From NCBI GenBank assembly GCA_003170915.1, contig PMYB01000186.1:1-61582 (forward strand): a stretch of 61,582 bases of DNA, read 5' to 3'. This DNA comes from Bryobacterales bacterium (GTDB lineage Bacteria > Acidobacteriota > Terriglobia > Bryobacterales > Bryobacteraceae). Positions within the stretch are counted from its first letter, which is position 1; each line of letters opens with the position of its first letter. A model generated the notes under the pieces. It was given only the letters and a program-made list of their open reading frames with translations, did not search any database and was not told the DNA's origin. Below, in pieces: positions 8,250-18,149 of the stretch. Position numbers and translations under genes: made by a program.

Positions 8250-8344
8250 TTCTTCCGCTCTTCCACCAGTTGTCCGGCGCCGACCAGGAGGCGGTGGCTG
8301 AAGCTTTTCGGGAAGCCCTGGCCGGACGCCGGGCCGGCCGATAG
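8246..8344 (+). pseudogene. C-terminal scrap of a DegT-type aminotransferase
   Basis: Thirty-two codons read ILPLFHQLSGADQEAVAEAF and end shortly after. DegT-family enzymes finish with SLPLYPxLTDEEVExVxxAL in this way, so this is a C-terminal helix without the body of the gene. It overlaps the stop of the glycosyltransferase gene and ends 15 bp before the flippase gene. It probably belongs with the scrap at 7402-7518. Confidence 0.6.
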
Positions 8345-8359
8345 TTCCGGCGCCAAAAG

Positions 8360-9913
8360 ATGTCCGCCAACAGCCCACAAACGGCCTCCCGCGCAACGGA
8401 CTTTTTTCACAATGTCTTGTGGAGTTGGCTCGGCGTTCTCTTCAGCCTTGTTGCCGGGCTTCTTCTTTCGCCCTACGTGATTCATCACCTTGGCGATGAA
8501 CGATATGGCATCTGGGTGCTGGTCTTCTCCCTGGTGGACTATTACGGCTTGGTGGATTTCGGGTTTCGGTCGGCGGTTGTAAAGTACGCAGCCCATTTTC
8601 GCGCTACCGGCGAGATGGATCGCCTGGAGACGTTGATCGCCACGGGCCTCGTGTATTTCTCGATCGCGGCTATCGTCGTGGCCGCCGCTTCGTTCGCAAT
8701 CGCGCGCAATGTTACTCGCTGGTTCAATGTTCCGCCCCGCGACGCGGATGCATTTCGTTTCCTGACCATCACGGTCGGCATTGCGTTTGCGTTGGGCGTC
8801 GTCTTCAGCACGTGTACCGCGGTTCTGGAGGGCTATCAGCGATTCGATATTACCAGCCGCATCATGATCGTGAACAACGCCGTCCGGGTGAGCGGCTGTT
8901 TTGCGGCGATCTACCTGGGCTTCGGGCTCAAAGCCATGGGGATTTGCGTGTTGGGGGGCCAGATTATCGGCTATGCCCTTACTTACTGGTCGCTTCGACG
9001 CATCTTACCTGGGAGGACGTTCGCTCCGCGAAAGGCGAGACTCTCGTCCTTGCGCCAGATGCTGTCGTACGGCGCCCACACCTTCGTCGCCAATATCTCA
9101 CTCATCGTTCTAAACCAGGATGCGCCGCTGCTGATTGGTCATTTTCTATCGGCCAGGCTGGTCGCTTACTATTCTTTCCCGCTGCGATTGCTGAGTTACT
9201 CGGTGGACCTGGTAGGCCGCCTGGGGATGGTCACCGGCACAAAGGCAGCCGAACTGACTGCCTATGGCGATATGAAAACCATTGCCCGCATGGCGATCCT
9301 GGTGAACCGGTACTGCCTGATGATGTTCCTTCCGCTGACCGTCTACCTGGCTATTTTTGGCCGGCAGATGCTGGTAGTCTGGCTGAATCCGGCATTTGGA
9401 GCGGAGAGCGCCCCTTTGCTGCCGGTGCTGGGAGCGGGCCTGGTGGTCGCCGTGGCCGCCCAATACAACTCCAGCGCGATCCTCTACGGCCTCGCCAAAC
9501 ATGCGGCGCTGGCGCGCGCGGTGCTCGTCGAGGCTATCCTCAGCGTGGCTGGTCTCTGGTATGCCATCCCGCGGTATGGGATTCTCGGTGCGGCTTACAT
9601 AACCGCGGTCCTGATGATCGTGTCGCGCGGCATCGTTGTCCCATATGCGGTCAGCCGGTATCTGGATGTTGCCTATGGGAGATATATGTGGGGGATTTAC
9701 GGTAAAGCCCTCTCGATCGCCGCTCCGGTCTCCGCGGTGACCTGGTTGGCAAACCATGCTATCGGCGAGCCCGCATCGTGGGCCGTCGTCTTAGGCGGCG
9801 GGGCAGCCATGGCCGCCTGTTATTATGCGCTCGTTTTCTTCCGCGGAGTGGAGCCCGAGCACCGGGCGATGGTGCTGGCTTGGGCCAAGGCTGGGCTCCG
9901 CAATCTGCATTGA
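8360..9913 (+). CDS. Wzx-type polysaccharide flippase (MOP superfamily)
   Basis: A 517-aa polytopic membrane protein with 12-14 hydrophobic segments and few charges outside loops. The N-terminal pattern (WLGVLFSLVAGLLLSPYVIH, then GDERYGIWVLVFSLVDYYGLVDFG) is the usual first two helices of Wzx/RfbX flippases. It would move undecaprenyl-linked oligosaccharides across the inner membrane. It is the only transporter gene of the decaying cluster and appears complete. A second, more distant flippase is at 40761. Confidence 0.88.
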   Translation: MSANSPQTASRATDFFHNVLWSWLGVLFSLVAGLLLSPYVIHHLGDERYGIWVLVFSLVDYYGLVDFGFRSAVVKYAAHFRATGEMDRLETLIATGLVYFSIAAIVVAAASFAIARNVTRWFNVPPRDADAFRFLTITVGIAFALGVVFSTCTAVLEGYQRFDITSRIMIVNNAVRVSGCFAAIYLGFGLKAMGICVLGGQIIGYALTYWSLRRILPGRTFAPRKARLSSLRQMLSYGAHTFVANISLIVLNQDAPLLIGHFLSARLVAYYSFPLRLLSYSVDLVGRLGMVTGTKAAELTAYGDMKTIARMAILVNRYCLMMFLPLTVYLAIFGRQMLVVWLNPAFGAESAPLLPVLGAGLVVAVAAQYNSSAILYGLAKHAALARAVLVEAILSVAGLWYAIPRYGILGAAYITAVLMIVSRGIVVPYAVSRYLDVAYGRYMWGIYGKALSIAAPVSAVTWLANHAIGEPASWAVVLGGGAAMAACYYALVFFRGVEPEHRAMVLAWAKAGLRNLH

Positions 9914-9949
9914 GCTTCCGCCGTCTTCCGGAGCGCGCGCCAGAACGGC

Positions 9950-11648
9950 TCACTGAGGGCACAGCCCCGCTATTGCCCTTGTCTCTACGGCGGCGGTGAG
10001 ATACTCCTCGCACCACAGTTCGAGCGCCAGCAGGCGCCAGAGCCAGTGCGAGTTATCCCTGCGGCCGGACCGGTGTTCCTCCAATAGAGGCGCTTCCGGC
10101 TATTTATCGGGCGGCCAATTCCGCCAGTTTATGATCCAGGACCGGGCATCGGACTTCGAGCGAATTCGCCATGGACATGCGGTCCACCTTCATCAGCATG
10201 TCGCCAGTCAGATTGGCGGTGGTCTCGAAATAGAACGCCTGGAGCAACACATCCGCGCCGGCGGGCAGCAGGCAGTCGGCAAAGGTTTTCACCAGGTAGG
10301 CGCTGTCGGCGGGGAGCGCCCACTCGGGCCGCAACAGGCGCTTGCGGATGAAGTACGGCGCGGAGTTCGATTCGAAATACCTCTCCAGCGCGGAGGGCCT
10401 CGAGATCATGCGCAGAGAGTTCTTGCCATAAGCCGAGTACGGCAGGGCGTTGGCGAGCGAACTCAAGCCTCGGCGTACGATGCCCGGCAGCCGGTCCGCC
10501 CAGCGCAGCCTTTCCTGCAAGAAGAAGCTGTCGTAGCCTCCGAACAATTCATCGCCGCCATCGCCGCTTAACGCGACTTTCACGTGTTGGACGGCGAACT
10601 GCGAGACGATGTAGGTGGGGATGGCGGAAGAATCGCCGAACGGCTCGTCGAAGTGCCGCACCAATTTGGGCAGCAGGTCGAGCGAGTTGGGCTTGACCAC
10701 GGATTCGTGGTGCTCCGTTTTATAGCGCTCGGCCACCAGCCGCGCATATGGCAGCTCGTTGAATTGGCTCTCCTCGAATCCGATGGAGAATGTCTTGATG
10801 GGTTCCTTGGATTGCAGGGCCATCGATGCCACCACCGAGCTCGAATCGATTCCGCCGCTCAGAAACGCGCCCAGCGGCACGTCCGCCATCATGCGGATGC
10901 GCACCGATTCGTCGAAGAGATCGCGAAGCGCATTCCTCGCCTGCGCCTCGGTCAAATCGGGCGGCGGATCGGCCGCGGGCGGGGGCGCCTTCCAGTAAAT
11001 GCCCTGACGCGTATGGCCCAGCGCGTCATACAGAAGCCAGCCCCCCGGCCGGAGTTTCCGGATCGCGCGAAACGGGCTGCGGGGGTCCGGAATGTAGGCG
11101 AACTGGAAATACAGGCGAAGCGCTTCCTCGTCCAGGTGGAGCGGTACGCCGGCCGCTCGCAGACACTTCAATTCGCTGCCGAAAAACAACCCCGCCGGGG
11201 TCTCGGCGTAATACAACGGCTTCTTGCCGAACCGGTCGCGCACCAGGAGCATGCGCCGGTTGCGCGAATCCCAGATGCAGAAGGCGAACATGCCGCGCAA
11301 GGCGGGCAGACCCTCGACGCCCTCCTGCTCGTAGAGGTGAACCAGCGTTTCCGTGTCGCTGTTGGTGCGAAAGCGGTGGCCCTGGCCAATCAGCCGCTGC
11401 CGCAACTCCTGGTAATTGTAAATCTCGCCATTGAAAACGACCCAAATGGAGCCGTCCTCGTTGGATAGCGGCTGGTGGCCAGTGCTCAAGTCGATGATGC
11501 TCAGCCGGCGCATGCCTATGCCGCAAGCCCCGTCGATATAGACGCCCTCATCGTCCGGCCCACGGTACCGGATGACGTCGCACATGGCCCTTACGACGTA
11601 GGCCTGTGCAACTCCATCCCGCAATAGAAGGCCAGCTATTCCGCACAC
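9950..11648 (-). pseudogene. AsnB-type glutamine amidotransferase, broken by an internal deletion
   Basis: Translation should start at the GTG at 11648, because that puts the catalytic Cys directly after residue 1 (VCGIAGLLL). The class II GATase domain, the PP-loop LSGGIDSSSV and the LSGDGGDELFGGY motif are present. The frame then stops right after EVRCPVLDHKLAELAAR at 10104. About 10 bp further, in another frame, the true family C-terminus resumes: LLEEHRSGRRDNSHWLWRLL and ALELW, ending at a TGA at 9950-9952. The piece in between, about 60-70 residues including the usual K-x-GF loop, is missing. The gene is therefore inactive. It runs opposite to its neighbours. Confidence 0.8.
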
Positions 11649-11732
11649 GCCAATATCAAAATGTAACATGCGAGGTGTGGCAGCCTGCCCCGACAATCAT
11701 GTTAAGATCCTGCGTGGAGAGATTTCCCGCGG

Positions 11733-12567
11733 ATGGCCCAGCATACCCTCGAAGTGCAATCCGGCGAACGGTTTGAGTTTGGCAAGAATTGGGCCAGGTT
11801 TCTCGGCGCGTTGAACGAAGAGCGTATCGCGCAGGCCCGAAAATCCCTGTCGGAGCGCCTGGAATTGGAGACGCTTCCGGGGAAAACCTTTCTCGATATC
11901 GGTTCTGGCAGCGGTTTGGTCAGCCTGGCGGCGCGGCGGTTGGGGGCCCGGGTGCATTCGTTCGACTATGACCCCCACTCGGTGAACTGCACTCGCGAGT
12001 TGAAGAGGCGGTATTTCCCCGACGATCCACAGTGGACCATCGAAGAAGGATCGGCCCTGGATAACGATTACCTGCGGTCGCTGGGCACGTTCGACGTTGT
12101 CTATTCCTGGGGCGTGTTGCACCACACCGGCGATATGTGGACGGCGCTCGACAACGTCGCGCCGCTAGTGCGGGAGGGGGGAATCCTGTTTATTTCGCTC
12201 TACAACGACCAGGGCACGGCCAGCCGCCGTTGGAAAAAGACAAAGAAGCTCTACAACCAGCTCCCGCGCGGTCTGCGGTTCCCGGTGGTGGCGCCGCCTG
12301 CTGAAGGAGGCGCTCCGGGGCCCGCCTTTCCGCAGCATACGGCAATACGGGGAGAGTCGTGGCATGGATTTTTGGCAGGACCTGATCGATTGGGTCGGCG
12401 GATACCCGTTCGAAGTCTCCACGCCCGAGCAGGTTTTCGATTTCTACAGAGCCCGGGGGTTCTGGCTGAGGCGATTGCATACCTGCGGCGGGTCGCTGGG
12501 ATGCAACGAGTTCGTCTTCCAGAAGGCCGCCCCGGATTCCTTCTTCGCCGACGCCTGGAAACGATAG
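11733..12567 (+). pseudogene. Class I SAM methyltransferase with a frameshift
   Basis: Residues 1 to about 180 form a Rossmann methyltransferase: motif I LDIGSGSGLVSLAA near residue 52, the acidic FDYDPHS strand end, and VVYSWGVLHHTGDMWTAL as motifs IV/V. Past LPRGLRFPVV (about 12285-12300) the frame turns into Pro/Arg-rich nonsense. The proper continuation is in another frame: LLKEALRGPPFRS, then MDFWQDLIDWVGGYPFEVST to the TAG at 12565-12567, which is the conserved C-terminus of this group. One small indel explains this. Without correction the protein would run to 12596 with a foreign tail. Its substrate would have been a sugar or lipid-linked intermediate (inference from context). Confidence 0.8.
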
Positions 12568-12571
12568 CGCC

Positions 12572-14521
12572 ATGTGTGGAATCGCTGGCTTTGTAACCGT
12601 CCGGCCGACGGAACCGAATCGGCACTTGATCGAGCGGATGACGGAGATCATCCGCCACCGCGGGCCCGACGATTCCGGTTTCTATCAAGACAACTGGGCC
12701 TCGCTCGGCCACCGGCGGCTCAGCATCGTGGATCTGGCCACGGGCCGGCAGCCGATGTCGAACGAGGACGGCGGCTTGTGGATCATCTATAATGGCGAGA
12801 TCTTCAACCACGCGGATCTGCGCCCCATACTCGAGCAGGCGGGGCATCGCTACGCCACTCGATGCGATACCGAGACCATCCTCCACGCTTTCGAACAGTA
12901 CGGCCCCCAGTGCCTGGACCGTTTCCGCGGCATGTTCTCGTTCGCCATCTGGGACAAGAACGCGCGGCGGTTATTCTGCGCGCGGGATCGCTTGGGCAAG
13001 AAGCCTTTCTACTACTACTGGGACGGCAGCCTGTTCGCCTTCGCTTCGGAAATCAAGGCCCTGCTGGAACACCCGGGTATTTCAGCTTCATTCGAGGAAT
13101 CGCTGCTGCCGGAATACCTGGCCTTCGGCTATGTGAGCGAGGAGCGCACGCTGTTTTCGCGCATTCGCAAGCTCATGCCGGGCCATCATTTGACCCTGGA
13201 CGTAAGCGGCGAGCGGCCGGCGCTCGAAATCCGCCAGTATTGGGAGATTCCGGAAGCCGCTCCAACCGAGAAGCGCGACGACCAATCGTGGATCCGCGAA
13301 TGCCGCCAGCGGCTCGAGGAAACCGTGCGCATGCGCTTGATGAGCGACGTCCCGCTGGGCATGTTCCTCAGCGGCGGCCTCGATTCCAGCGCCATCGCAG
13401 CGCTGATGCGGCGCATGGTCGGCGGTCCGGTCAAGACGTTCTCGGTGGGTTACCCGGAGGCGCCCTACAGCGAGTTGTCGTATGCCCGGCGCGTGGCCGA
13501 AGCCATCGGCACGGAGCATCACGAAGTGGTTGTCGGCATGGAGGATTTCTTCAATGCCCTGCCCAGGCTGGTATGGCATGAGGACGAACCCATCGCGTGG
13601 CCCTCGAGCGTCTCGCTGTACTTCGTCTCAAAGCTGGCGGTGGAGCAGGTCAAGGTGGCGCTGACCGGAGAAGGCAGCGATGAGATGTTCGCCGGCTACG
13701 GCCGGTACCGGTTCTACCTTTGGAACGAGCATTGGATGCGCCGCTACCGGATGGCGGTCCCCGGGCCGCTACGGCGGGCGATCCGGGCCGCCGTGGCATC
13801 CTCCCCTCTGCTCTCCGCCGGCGTTCGCCGCAAGCTTCAGCATACTTTCGTGGGACTGGGCGAAGACCTCGAATCTCTTTACCTGGACAATTTTTACAGC
13901 GCGTTTCCCGGTGTCGAACGCGCCGCGCTCCTCCCGGCGGCGGACGGAGCGTCGGCATACGCGAATTTCCACCGGTATTGGGACCAAAGAGGCGCCGGGC
14001 CGCTGCTCGACCGGATGCTGTTCGCCGATCAGAAGACGTACCTGGTCGAGTTGCTCATGAAGCAGGACCAGATGAGCATGGCGACCTCGCTCGAAAGCCG
14101 CGTTCCGTTCCTGGATCACGAATTTGTGGAATTCTCGACGCGCGTGCCCGCGGATTTGAAATTGCGCCATGGGGAAGGCAAGTACATCGTCAAAAAGGCC
14201 GTGGAGGATCTTCTGCCGGCGGAGATCGTCTACCGCAAGAAAATGGGATTCCCCACCCCGCTGCGGCAGTGGTTGCGGGATCCCCGGGCCGACCGCCTTT
14301 TCGGCCTGCTCACCGCGCGCGATGGCCTGCTGGCGGCTTATCTCGACCGGCAACAGGTGGAGTCTCTCGTGGAGCGGCAAAAGGGCGGCCGGTACGACCT
14401 TACCGACCGGCTTTGGAGACTGCTGAACCTGCAACTCTGGGGCGACCTGTTCCTCACCGGCAAACGCGATGAGCGATGGGGCGGACTGCTTTTGCCCGCC
14501 GGTGCCCGAGCCGCCGTATGA
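12572..14521 (+). CDS. AsnB-type asparagine synthase / EPS amidotransferase
   Basis: A complete 649-aa two-domain enzyme. Residues 1-210 are the class II glutamine amidotransferase domain: Cys2 nucleophile (MCGIAGFVTV), RHRGPDDSG, IIYNGEIFNH and CDTETILHAFEQYG. Residues from about 240 form the ATP pyrophosphatase domain with LSGGLDSSA, TGEGSDEMFAGY, LESRVPFLDH and YRKKMGFPTP. All catalytic signatures are present. In polysaccharide loci such proteins probably amidate sugar carboxylates rather than make asparagine (established for related loci, inferred here). It overlaps the next gene by ATGA. A paralogue of the broken gene at 9950-11648 and of those at 42327 and 46922. Confidence 0.9.
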   Translation: MCGIAGFVTVRPTEPNRHLIERMTEIIRHRGPDDSGFYQDNWASLGHRRLSIVDLATGRQPMSNEDGGLWIIYNGEIFNHADLRPILEQAGHRYATRCDTETILHAFEQYGPQCLDRFRGMFSFAIWDKNARRLFCARDRLGKKPFYYYWDGSLFAFASEIKALLEHPGISASFEESLLPEYLAFGYVSEERTLFSRIRKLMPGHHLTLDVSGERPALEIRQYWEIPEAAPTEKRDDQSWIRECRQRLEETVRMRLMSDVPLGMFLSGGLDSSAIAALMRRMVGGPVKTFSVGYPEAPYSELSYARRVAEAIGTEHHEVVVGMEDFFNALPRLVWHEDEPIAWPSSVSLYFVSKLAVEQVKVALTGEGSDEMFAGYGRYRFYLWNEHWMRRYRMAVPGPLRRAIRAAVASSPLLSAGVRRKLQHTFVGLGEDLESLYLDNFYSAFPGVERAALLPAADGASAYANFHRYWDQRGAGPLLDRMLFADQKTYLVELLMKQDQMSMATSLESRVPFLDHEFVEFSTRVPADLKLRHGEGKYIVKKAVEDLLPAEIVYRKKMGFPTPLRQWLRDPRADRLFGLLTARDGLLAAYLDRQQVESLVERQKGGRYDLTDRLWRLLNLQLWGDLFLTGKRDERWGGLLLPAGARAAV

Positions 14522-15192
14522 AGCTCCTCTGGGTCAACACCAATTTCATGCACCCCACCACCAAGGGCGGGCAAATCCGCACCCTTGAAATGCTTCGCCA
14601 ACTGTGCCGGCGGCATGTTCAGGCCAACCGCATGTTCCGGTTCGAGCGGCAGGCGTGCCGCGCAGCCGCCCGCGTAGTGGCCGTTTTGGAGCAGGACGCC
14701 TGCACCATGCGGGAGCTTTTCGGCGTGACGCGGGTGACCGCCATTCCCACCGGCGTCGATATCGTAGGCTTCACGCCGCCCGCCCCGCCTCCGGACAAGA
14801 CCTTCGACCTGGTGTTTGTGGGATCCATGGACTGGCTGCCGAACGTGGATGGGATCCAGTGGTTTGTGCGAGAAGTGCTGCCTCTCATTCGCCGCCAGCG
14901 TCCGGAATGTTCCCTGGCGATCGTGGGGCGTAGGCCGCCGTCTTCGATAACCGCCTTGGGGATCGGGGATGAGCGGGTTCGAGTAACCGGCACCGTTCCG
15001 GATATTCGCCCCCTCCTGTGGAGCGCAGCGGTTTCCATCGTTCCCTTGCGCATCGGCAGCGGCACCCGGCTGAAAATCTACGAAGCCATGGCCACCGCGG
15101 GTTTTTCCTGGGAACACGTAGTCGGATGCTTCGAGCGCGTCCTGGATGAAGCGCCGCAGTTTACCGTGAGGACGCGGGCGGCCCAGACGTGA
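14518..15192 (+). pseudogene. GT4 glycosyltransferase with two internal deletions
   Basis: The start MKLLWVNTNFMHPTTKGGQI and the core from GVDIVGFTPP through VFVGSMDWLPNVDGI, GTVPDIRPL and GSGTRLKIYEAMA are clearly a GT4/GT1 enzyme. Family members have about 390-420 residues; this has 224. About 100 residues of the acceptor domain are missing between LRQLCRRH and VQANRMFRFERQ. Most of the donor-domain end is missing between KIYEAMA and the last helix (WEHVVGCFERVLDE). Both deletions kept the frame. The product is almost certainly inactive. Confidence 0.75.
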
Positions 15193-17492
15193 ACGCGCCG
15201 TCCGCCATTGCCCGGCTCTCCCGCATGGGTTGGGATGAGATTCATACCCGTATCCGCCAGGAGGCCGGCAAACGGTGGGACGTCCTGCTGCACCGCCTGG
15301 GCCTGGATCCCTGCCGCGAAGAGCTCTCGGGCTGCGAATCCCGCGGCCGCTTTTATTGCGATCCCGAAGACACGCCCCGCGTGATCGAGGTCTTGCGCCG
15401 CCGAATGCCGGAGCAGGCGGATGCGATCCGGGCGAGAGCCGAGCACATCCTGGACGGCCGCTTCGACCTGTTGGGGTATCACGGCCTCGATTTCGGGCAC
15501 GATATCGATTGGAGCCTCGACCCCGTCCACGGAAGACGGGTGCCGTTCATCCCCTGGCCGGCCATTCCCTTTCTGAACTTCGCCGAGACAGGCGACCACA
15601 AGGTGATCTGGGAACTCAACCGGCTGCAGTCTCCGGTTACGTTGGCGAAAGCCTATCGGGTGACCGGCGACGCGCGTTTCGCGGCAGGCCTGAAAGATCT
15701 CTGGTACGACTGGCGGCGCAAGAATCCCTACCCCATGGGAGTGAACTGGGCCAGCACGCTGGAGGTCGCATTCCGCGCGCTGTCGCTGCTATGGGCGGCG
15801 TTCCTGCTGGAAGGGACTCCGGCGGATTCAGAAGCATTCCAGCGGGATACGACGCGGGAGATCGCCCGCTCCGCCTGGTACATCAGCCGTTTCCTCTCCA
15901 CTTACTTCTCTCCCAACACGCACCTGCTGGGCGAAGGCACGGCCCTCCTTATCATCGGACTGCGCTATCCGGGGCTGGCGTCCTCGGGCGAATGGCGCAA
16001 AACCGGCTGGCGGATCGTTTGCGAAGAAGCCCACCGGCAGGTGCGCGCCGACGGGCTGCATTTCGAGCAGTCCATTTATTACCACGTCTACGCTCTCGAT
16101 TTCTTCCTGCACGCGCGGCTGATGGCGGCACGGAACGGGGTAGCCATCCCGCGGGAACTGGATGAAACGATTCGCGGGATGGTGGCGGCGCTGGCACAGC
16201 TCTCGCAGGCGGGAGCCTTGCCGCGGTTTGGGGACGACGACGGCGGCCGGTTGTTCGACCCCTCCAGGAACCGCCCCGAGCACATGCTCGATCCGCTTTC
16301 GACAGGCGCCGCGCTCTTTCGCGATGGCGGATTCAAGGCCGCGGCCCCGGGTTTGTGCGAAGAGACGTTGTGGCTGCTGGGACCAGGCGCGGCAGCGGTG
16401 TTCGACGATATTAGGAAATCGGCATCCGCACCGCGCTCTACGGCGTTTTCGGCCTCCGGCATTTACGCTACGACGTCGCCCGGTCCGCCGGTGAGCCAGC
16501 TTTTCATCGACGGCGGCGAGTTGGGCGCGCTCTCCGCCGGGCACGGCCACGCCGATGCGCTCAGCGTGCAACTCGCCAGGGAGGGCCGCCTATGGCTGAC
16601 CGACCCGGGGACTTGCGCCTATGCGGAGGGCTCCGCGAGAGAGAGGTTCCGCGGCACATCCGCGCACAATACCATGGCCATCGATGGGCGCCACCAGGCC
16701 GACCCGCGGGGACCGTTCTCCTGGGAACGCCTGCCCCGCGCGCAGGTCCGCAGGTGGGTGGCCGGGGAGGCTTTCGATCTCTTTGAGGGCTGCCATTCGG
16801 GATACGAGCGGCTCGCCGATCCGGTGACGCATCGCCGCTGGGTATTGCGGTGGGGCTCGGGGTTCTGGCTGGTGCGCGACGTGGCGGAGGGACGCGGGGC
16901 GCATCGCTTCGATATTTATTGGCATTTCGCGCCGGAGCTTTCGGTGGCGGCCGAAGGGCGGGCGCTGGTTTCCCGCCTGGGGGGTGAATCGCTGGCGATT
17001 CTTCCGGCGCGGCTGCCCCGCTGGGAGTGCACGGTGGAAATGGACGAATATTCCCCCGCCTACGGATTAACGGTCCCGGCGCCGGTAGTCCGCTGGAGCA
17101 CAAGCGGGGAGTGCCCAGCCGAATTTGCGGCCGCGATCGGCTTCGGACGGGGGATCGCGGAAGCGCGGCTGGAGCTGACGGACCCGGGCGCGCATGGAGC
17201 GGTGGCTTACGAGTACGCCGCCGCCGGCCAACGCCGTTGGTTTTTCTTCGCCACACGCGAGGGAGCGTGGAGTTCCCTCAACTGGGCGAGCGACGCCGCC
17301 GTGCTGTGTTTCTCTTCGGAGGAGTTGTTCTTCGCGGGCGGGAGTTATGTGGAATACGCTGGCAAAAGAGCCGTGGAATGCCAGGAGCAATTGCCGCGCC
17401 TGGAGTGCCGAAAGGACGGCAAGCAGTGGAGCGTCGTCGGTCTGGACCGGGTCCTGCTATATCCGGCGTTCCTTCCCGAGTCATTACCATGA
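15189..17492 (+). CDS. Heparinase II/III family polysaccharide lyase
   Basis: A 767-aa protein with the two-part architecture of heparinase II/III-like lyases. The alpha/alpha-barrel toroid covers about residues 60-400, with PYPMGVNWASTLEVAFRAL and STYFSPNTHLLGEGTALL holding the usual Asn/His residues and EQSIYYHVYALDF. The beta-sandwich begins near 430 with GHGHADALSV, TDPGTCAYAEG and SAHNTMAIDGR. No signal peptide is evident, so the protein may act at the inner membrane or be exported otherwise. In EPS loci these enzymes trim uronic-acid-containing polymer. Its GTG start overlaps the stop of the broken GT4 gene. Confidence 0.88.
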   Translation: MNAPSAIARLSRMGWDEIHTRIRQEAGKRWDVLLHRLGLDPCREELSGCESRGRFYCDPEDTPRVIEVLRRRMPEQADAIRARAEHILDGRFDLLGYHGLDFGHDIDWSLDPVHGRRVPFIPWPAIPFLNFAETGDHKVIWELNRLQSPVTLAKAYRVTGDARFAAGLKDLWYDWRRKNPYPMGVNWASTLEVAFRALSLLWAAFLLEGTPADSEAFQRDTTREIARSAWYISRFLSTYFSPNTHLLGEGTALLIIGLRYPGLASSGEWRKTGWRIVCEEAHRQVRADGLHFEQSIYYHVYALDFFLHARLMAARNGVAIPRELDETIRGMVAALAQLSQAGALPRFGDDDGGRLFDPSRNRPEHMLDPLSTGAALFRDGGFKAAAPGLCEETLWLLGPGAAAVFDDIRKSASAPRSTAFSASGIYATTSPGPPVSQLFIDGGELGALSAGHGHADALSVQLAREGRLWLTDPGTCAYAEGSARERFRGTSAHNTMAIDGRHQADPRGPFSWERLPRAQVRRWVAGEAFDLFEGCHSGYERLADPVTHRRWVLRWGSGFWLVRDVAEGRGAHRFDIYWHFAPELSVAAEGRALVSRLGGESLAILPARLPRWECTVEMDEYSPAYGLTVPAPVVRWSTSGECPAEFAAAIGFGRGIAEARLELTDPGAHGAVAYEYAAAGQRRWFFFATREGAWSSLNWASDAAVLCFSSEELFFAGGSYVEYAGKRAVECQEQLPRLECRKDGKQWSVVGLDRVLLYPAFLPESLP

Positions 17493-18088
17493 AGCGGTTG
17501 TGGCGGGCCCTGGTGGCGATTTGCGCATCGGTGGGATTCCCCTATCTTTTCGCTACATTCACACCTTTCGTGTCCTGGTACGGGGGAAAGTTAGCTGGCC
17601 CGTGGACCGATCCGAACGGAGATACCCTCATCGTGCTCGCCGGCGGCGACCTAGCCAACGGATTCCCGGCCGAAGGCACTCTCCTGCGCTGCCTGTACGC
17701 CGTCCGCGCGCACCAGGCCGGCGGTTTCCGAAAAATTGTGCTGGCGGGGTCCCAAACCAGCCCTCATATGCGCCGCCTGTTGATAGCCGAGGGCGTGCCC
17801 GCGGCAATTCTCGTGACCGAGGAGGGGTCCCACTCAACCCATGAGAACGCTCTCTGTACAGTGCGGCGGCTGGCCGGCGACAACGGCTCCAAAATGCTTC
17901 TCACCAGCGATTACCACATGTTCCGCGCCGTCCGGGCCTTTCGAAAAGCGGGGATGAACGTCCTGCCCCGGCCTATCCCCGACGTCCGTAAGCGCGCCAT
18001 GTACCGGTTGCGGCGTTGGCAGGCATTCCTGGACGAAGCGACCGAAAGCTTGAAGATTGTCCATTATTTCGTCCGAGGGTGGATTTGA
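17489..18088 (+). CDS. YdcF/SanA-like DUF218 protein
   Basis: A 199-aa protein with an N-terminal membrane helix (about residues 5-30, LVAICASVGFPYLFATFTPF). A DUF218 domain follows: LIVLAGGDLANGFP, the KIVLAGSQTS strand, an EEGSHSTHENA motif near residue 116 and LLTSDYHMFRAVRAFRKAG near 132. These are the conserved sites of YdcF/SanA/ElyC proteins, which act on envelope polysaccharide or lipid-carrier metabolism. The true start is the ATG that overlaps the heparinase stop by ATGA, not an upstream in-frame codon inside that gene. It seems intact and closes the readable part of the decaying operon. Confidence 0.82.
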   Translation: MKRLWRALVAICASVGFPYLFATFTPFVSWYGGKLAGPWTDPNGDTLIVLAGGDLANGFPAEGTLLRCLYAVRAHQAGGFRKIVLAGSQTSPHMRRLLIAEGVPAAILVTEEGSHSTHENALCTVRRLAGDNGSKMLLTSDYHMFRAVRAFRKAGMNVLPRPIPDVRKRAMYRLRRWQAFLDEATESLKIVHYFVRGWI

Positions 18089-18149
18089 CCGCGCCGCCGT
18101 CCGCAACGGAATCTGAAACTGCCGTTCGCGCCAGGGATACTAGGCTCGT

